Shown here: positions 59,060-64,000 of the stretch, piece by piece
Numbering within the stretch: the first letter of the stretch is position 1
Layout: each line of letters opens with the position of its first letter
NCBI GenBank assembly: GCA_034509925.1
Contig: CM067529.1
Span: forward strand, 6,859,501-6,923,500
Origin: Hirudinaria manillensis
Lineage: Eukaryota > Annelida > Clitellata > Hirudinida > Hirudinidae
DNA length: 64,000 bases
Reading direction: 5' to 3'
Notes under the pieces: generated by a model
Database searches by the model: none
What the model saw: only the letters and a program-made list of their open reading frames with translations
Told to the model about the DNA's origin: nothing
Program-made: the position numbers and the translations under genes

Positions 59060-62000
59060 TCATGGTGTCAGCCTTTTTGGATCTCTGGGGAACATGCATG
59101 TCTTCCTGATGTTGTCCAATCCAAGATAGAGCATGGTTACTCTCTCGAGACCTATGCCACCTCCAGCATGGGGTGGAGCACCATAGCGGAAGGCTTCAAC
59201 ATAATCCTTGATTTTCTCCAAATCTGATTCCAGTAAAGCAATCATATCAAAAGAGTTGAATAAAAAAAATATAATGATTTTCAAGGAACAATGTGATGAG
59301 ATTACCTATGTTGTGCAGCTTTGCACGCTCAGTAAGGAATTCAGCCACGTGAATTCGCTGGGCTCCAGAAAGCACTTCTTCTCCCCTCATGAACATGTCA
59401 TAAGAGTTGGAGTACATCTACAAAAACATTTCAGACCTTAAATGTAATTATCTTTAAGCAATTTTAGATAGCAGAAAAATTCCTAAAAAACAAAGACAAA
59501 TTAATAACTTAAAACAAATTATCAAAAAATTGAAACCAACAGGATTGTTTGGATCTGGCATTGTGTAGAAAGGTCTCACAGCCAGTGGGAATTTGTCCAG
59601 AATGTAGAAATCAGTTCCATACTACAAAAAATAATTGAACAAATATAAAAAGAAATTGAAGAAAAAACACTCAAACCTCATTAACTTGTAACACACAAAT
59701 ATTTTTTACTATTTTTACTCCCACAAACTCCCAAAAGCTATTTAGAAAAGTAGAATCTACATGGTCACTCAAAATCAATGCCACTTAAGAAAGTGTCCAA
59801 ACATTTAGTCCTACGAGCCTGTTCAAATCTGTTTCAAGGGGTTGAAGTGATCAGATTCTATGTCAACTACTTACAATGCATAATGGACTCAGACACCTGC
59901 TATCTTAGTAGAGTGCACAATTATTTTACAACAAGAACCTTCGACTTGACGAGTTTTCCAAGGAGCTTCTCCTGTGGAGTGCTCAGGTCCTCATCATCTG
60001 CAAGGGTTTCCCCACTGTCTCTAAGCATCTGCACTCCCTCAGCATAAGTAAGCACAAGGCTGAATAATTAAATCATTTCCAATGCTAAGATAATAGAATT
60101 TATTTGAATAACTTACAAAAAAACTCTTTCTTATTTGCTTAAATTTGGCTTTCAGTCTGGATTGCATCTAAATTCAAAAATAAAATTTAAAAACTAGATC
60201 TACCAACCTTGGATCCAAATATTGGAAGGGAGTGTTAGGATATTGTTTGTAAACTGTGCTTATCTCATCAGCATAGCTGCAACAATCATCACACATGTAA
60301 TTTATCACAATATTAGTATCTACATACATGATCATGACATTACCTTTTCTCCAAACCTTTGAAAATTTGAACAAACATGTCTCCAATGATGTTCAGAACC
60401 TCGTGATAATGCCTGGAAAAGGCCATTTCTACATCAAGACCGATGAATTCTGTCATGTGGCGATGGGTGTTACTGTCCTCTGCTCTGAAAACTAAAGAAT
60501 TCCTCACTTATAATATAATATGTGTAATATATAATAATATATTTTAATATTTGCTTTGACAGGCTGATTAGCTCAGAGGGCTGCAAAGACTAACACAACA
60601 ACAAAAAAGGGAGTTGCCACAAAGCAATGACTTAATCCAAACAAAAGACATGCTTTACAACATATTTGTGTTGGATTGTATTAGGTTTAACTTTCAACTG
60701 ACAAATAACCATGCCCTGGATTAACCTCACTGGCTACGTCACTGTGTAAAGTCTAATGACAAAATGTTTTTGCACTTCTGATAAATCTTTGAAGAAAAAC
60801 AAATGATTCTAAAGAATGCAAAATATCAACTATTCTTACCTGATCCAATGGTGTAAACACGCTGAAAGTCAGAACACACAGCCATTTGCTTGTACAGCTG
60901 AGGACTTTGAGCCAAATAAGCCATTCTCTCAAAATAAGGAACCTTGAACACATTGGCACCACCTTCAGAGGCAGCTAAAAAGCAAATGAAAAAGTTTGAG
61001 TTACACTTGCATAAATGCATGAGTCTAGGTTGCATGTCAAGATGGTTCCAGGTTAACCAGGTTCATAAGTGCATGAATTAATTTGCACTACTAACTCTGA
61101 TTGTCTTAATTAGAACAAAATTAGCTTAATAATGGACAATTCTCATGACAGTAATACTAACAAGCCTTCCAATTGGCATTTGACATTTTAAACCAAACTT
61201 AACATCTCAAAGTTGGAAATGTAAAAATTGTGTCGTAATAGTTAGATCTTAAAATGAAATAATAAAAAGATTAAATCCAAAAAAATGGGCAAAAAATATA
61301 CAACTTACTGGAGATAAACTTTGGGGTGTGAATTTCAATGAATCCCTTCTCATTGAGAACCTGCCTGAATAAGTGGCAGACTCCTGCTTGGATCTTGAAG
61401 ATGGCATGGTTGGTGGGGGTCCTCAGGTCAAGAACTCTGTTATCCAATCGAGTATCCAGATTGACAGTAGCCAATTCCTACAAAGCAACCTGATCATCAC
61501 AGATTGTCAAATCTTATGGGAATGTCAGCATGAAATCCATTTATTATAACTTTCAATAGAAAAGAAGGTATCATATGATAAATAAAAAAAACAATTCTAT
61601 ATCAAATTCTCACTTCTTCCCCTGCAGCCCTTGAAGCATCCTCAATCAATAGGGGTAGTCTCGGAGCGGCGGGAGATATCACCCAAAACTGATATAAGAA
61701 CAATAACATTATGGATTTTGAAGATTTTGATATGATTAATACTTAACGAAATATTAGCACTCCAAAACAAGTTGGCATATGATAAAGATAAACATAAAAT
61801 GCTTAAACATCACAAAGATAAATATAAAATGCTTAAACATATGGTAAAGATCCAAATAAAATCAATGACACCAATTGTGTATGTTCAAGACACATGCACA
61901 CAAAATAGCCTTTTTGAAAAATCACAATAGCACAGTGAGGAACAGATAGGCTAAATGCATTTCAACCTTAAGGAAATTATGTAAACAAAAGAAAGTGAAA

Positions 62001-63007
62001 GCAACTGAACAATGCCTAGCCACAGAATGAAACACACAAGCTACTAAAAGTATGTGAATTCTCTCAATTAGTGACAAACTTTGCATGCAAAATTCCCGAC
62101 TATGAATATCGCTACCTGTTTTATATGAAGCTCAACATCCTGTTGAGTGCAACTCTCAACTTTGTTGTCAACAGTTTTCACTAAACTTTCAACCTCAATA
62201 AGTGATTCCTTGGGGACACTGGTGATGATGAATACACTCCCTAATGAGTTTAGTGCAAAAACAAATCAAGACAATAAAAGATGACATACCTAGAAATGAA
62301 TTTTATCATTTGCTTGCTGACATTTCCAAAATAAGGAGAGGCTAGAGCTTGAACTGTATGATCCTTGTCTCTCAAAACAACAAAGCATTGCTTCCCTATT
62401 GAAAATGTGACATGAAAAACATTTGTTTATAAAAAATGTAATGACTGACCATTATTCGGTAAGATCAAAGCTTTGAAAAATGCAAATGTACTTACCCACA
62501 GTTCTACTGGTGTGGAGTCTAGCTCTCACCCAAATCAATTGTTCCGTTTTGTCAGTTTTAATCTCTTTCACATCAACAAAGTTCAACTTCAATGTTTCTT
62601 GAGACTGGATCAGGGGAAAGTTACCATACTGATTCTCTGCAGTGTCGACTGCTTCTGCTGAGCTAGCAGCTTCGAGAGCCTGCTGATTTTCCTGTTTCTG
62701 AAGTTTCTTTGCAGCCTTTTCTGCATCTTTCTGCTGTTTCTTTAGGGCTTTTTTGCTCAAAGAAGCATCGTTCCTATAAAAATATCTAACAATTCATTCG
62801 TATTCAAATAGAATATGTATGAATATGAGTCAAATAATATATTTCACTAAAGAAGATGAATATATATCTAAAAAGAAATAAAATCCGACACTAGATTAAA
62901 TTTTGATCATTTTTAAACCATTATTTAAATGTGCTAAACAAACATAGAAAGCCAAATACGTATAAGTTGTCCCACCCTGCATGATTGCCCTCCTCTGCTC
63001 CAATCAT
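59060..63007 (-). CDS. DARS1: Aspartyl-tRNA synthetase, cytosolic
   Basis: Thirteen exons: 62976-63007, 62496-62773, 62290-62395, 62116-62218, 61614-61688, 61309-61477, 60840-60974, 60344-60491, 60208-60276, 59939-60059, 59541-59621, 59306-59417, 59060-59223, giving 530 residues, all phases consistent. A lysine-rich N-terminal helix ([19 protein letters not shown]) is followed by the OB-fold anticodon-binding domain ([30 protein letters not shown]). The class II catalytic domain has [10 protein letters not shown] (motif 1), [15 protein letters not shown] (motif 2) and [18 protein letters not shown] (motif 3), ending [11 protein letters not shown]. The enzyme charges tRNA-Asp in the cytosol, in animals as part of the multi-synthetase complex. 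The first exon codes just 10 residues plus two bases; its GT donor follows GCAGG. Confidence 0.95.
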
Positions 63008-63530
63008 GTTTTTGTACAAAATAACCCGGCGAACAGACCCAGAAGCGTGACACAACAACCTCGGTGGAAATGGGAATTAGTTTTAGCGATGTGTGAGATT
63101 ATTTTCTTAAAGTATTCCTTCCTTTAAAACCTATGATTAAATACACCAAATAGATAACATGTGATTTAAATCAATCAATTTAATTACAGACATTTTCGAT
63201 CATTTTTGTCAAGGTTCTTTACCAAGAATAAAAAGAACTGCAAAGGGAACTATTAATTTTTCTTAACTTTTATGAAATTTTTTAAAATTTGTTTTTACTG
63301 CAATCCTACAGTTGGCTTGTTTTTATATAATAAATTATATTTCAATGCACAAACATACATGCATCACCACTTTACAATAATTATACCGATAATAAGCGGC
63401 TGCTAATTTTAACTGAAAATTTCTATTTTAAATCAAAAATGCACTTAATTTATGTGGTCTTAATTTAAAACTAATCCTATCAAAACTATTTTATCATCAG
63501 AGTCAAGATTTGTCTAAATTCCCTCATGGA
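63008..63530. other. DARS1 upstream region
   Basis: AT-rich, with no gene recognised. The presumed DARS1 promoter and 5' UTR are in the first few hundred bases. Confidence 0.5.
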
Positions 63531-63534
63531 GTTC

Positions 63535-64000
63535 CGTAGCATAGCTGCCCCCAGGCCGGAAAACACTCATCAGCCTAATCCTTCCTAAGATCGATTATGC
63601 CAACTCAGTACTGGTAGGTCTCCCTATCGCCTCAAGCAGCCACAACGGGTCATCCACGCGATGGTCAAATTCATTTTAAATAAGAGGAATTCCAACCACG
63701 CGTCCTCACCCCTCTCTGAAATGCATTAGTCAAGCATCTTCCCGAGCATCGATCTCTGCGCTAATGTTCAAATCTTTCTTAAAAAAAATTTCCACCACCA
63801 TATCTGTCATCCACCTATAGTGCATCTTCAGGGAAAAGGTTGACTTAGGCCAGGAGGCTCCCTTTTCCGGCCACATGCCAGACGCACTATGCTCGACGGC
63901 AGGTACCGGCTCACAAATCTGGACTAGACTGGACGCATCTATCATTAATTCCGACCCAGTCGTGTTCCTCCACTAAAGACCTTCCTTTTCAAGGAAAGTC
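63535..64000 (+). mobile_element. Decayed LINE fragment (reverse transcriptase), runs off the right edge
   Basis: Two neighbouring frames on the plus strand together give a LINE reverse transcriptase end: KTLISLILPKIDYANSVLVG LP (family LDYCNSLLxGLP), then after a frameshift KQPQRVIHAMVKFI (family LQRVQNAAARLI), then RASISALMFKSFLKK with a following VIHL (family RIxFKIxxLxxKxL...YL). The fragment is frameshifted and truncated. It is of a different lineage from the element at 26139, closer to the L2/CR1 type. Confidence 0.7.

Noticed and set aside
58749-59227. Plus-strand open frames near the DARS1 3' end
   Set aside because: Antisense to the last DARS1 exon and its 3' UTR; the minus-strand reading has class II synthetase motif 3.

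Overview
The window is nuclear DNA from an animal, most likely an invertebrate. The genes are conserved metazoan families split into many small exons with mostly short introns (roughly 60-400 bases). The unique sequence is AT-rich, and one intron has clean U12 (AT-AC) splice signals, so the organism should still have a minor spliceosome. I cannot assign a species. The presence of a NIK-type kinase argues against Drosophila-like insects.

Positions 1-24666 are one tandem array. It is a 331-base unit repeated head to tail, with a complete tRNA-Lys(CUU) gene on the minus strand in every full unit: 74 complete genes here, and the array runs off the left edge. The units are almost perfectly identical (only two visibly variant units), GC-richer than the flank, and each tRNA has intact A and B boxes and a T5 stop. 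The right end is a unit that stops exactly where the next tRNA would start. The many open frames inside the array are by-products of the repeat, not genes.

Positions 25-35 kb hold a small tandem HMG-box gene (+), a decayed LINE fragment, a divergent SLC28/CNT-type transporter (-), and two paralogous Ly6/three-finger genes (-) that share an intron position and carry AAT-type microsatellites in that intron.

Positions 35-64 kb hold five well-conserved genes: SLC9A8/NHE8 (+), PPP4R1 (-), USP14 (+, sharing a ~0.4 kb bidirectional promoter region with PPP4R1), a MAP3K14/NIK-like kinase (+), and cytosolic aspartyl-tRNA synthetase (-, convergent with the kinase). The last ~0.5 kb is another decayed LINE. 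These genes are ordinary cellular functions (pH and ion exchange, phosphatase-4 regulation, proteasomal deubiquitination, kinase signalling, tRNA charging) and do not form an operon-like unit. Exon coordinates were built by hand from splice signals, reading phase and remembered family conservation, and were not checked by alignment.

The most unusual feature is the tRNA-Lys array. Next are the U12 intron in SLC9A8, the NIK homologue with both its kinase and C-terminal region, and the CNT-family gene that has lost hallmark transport motifs.
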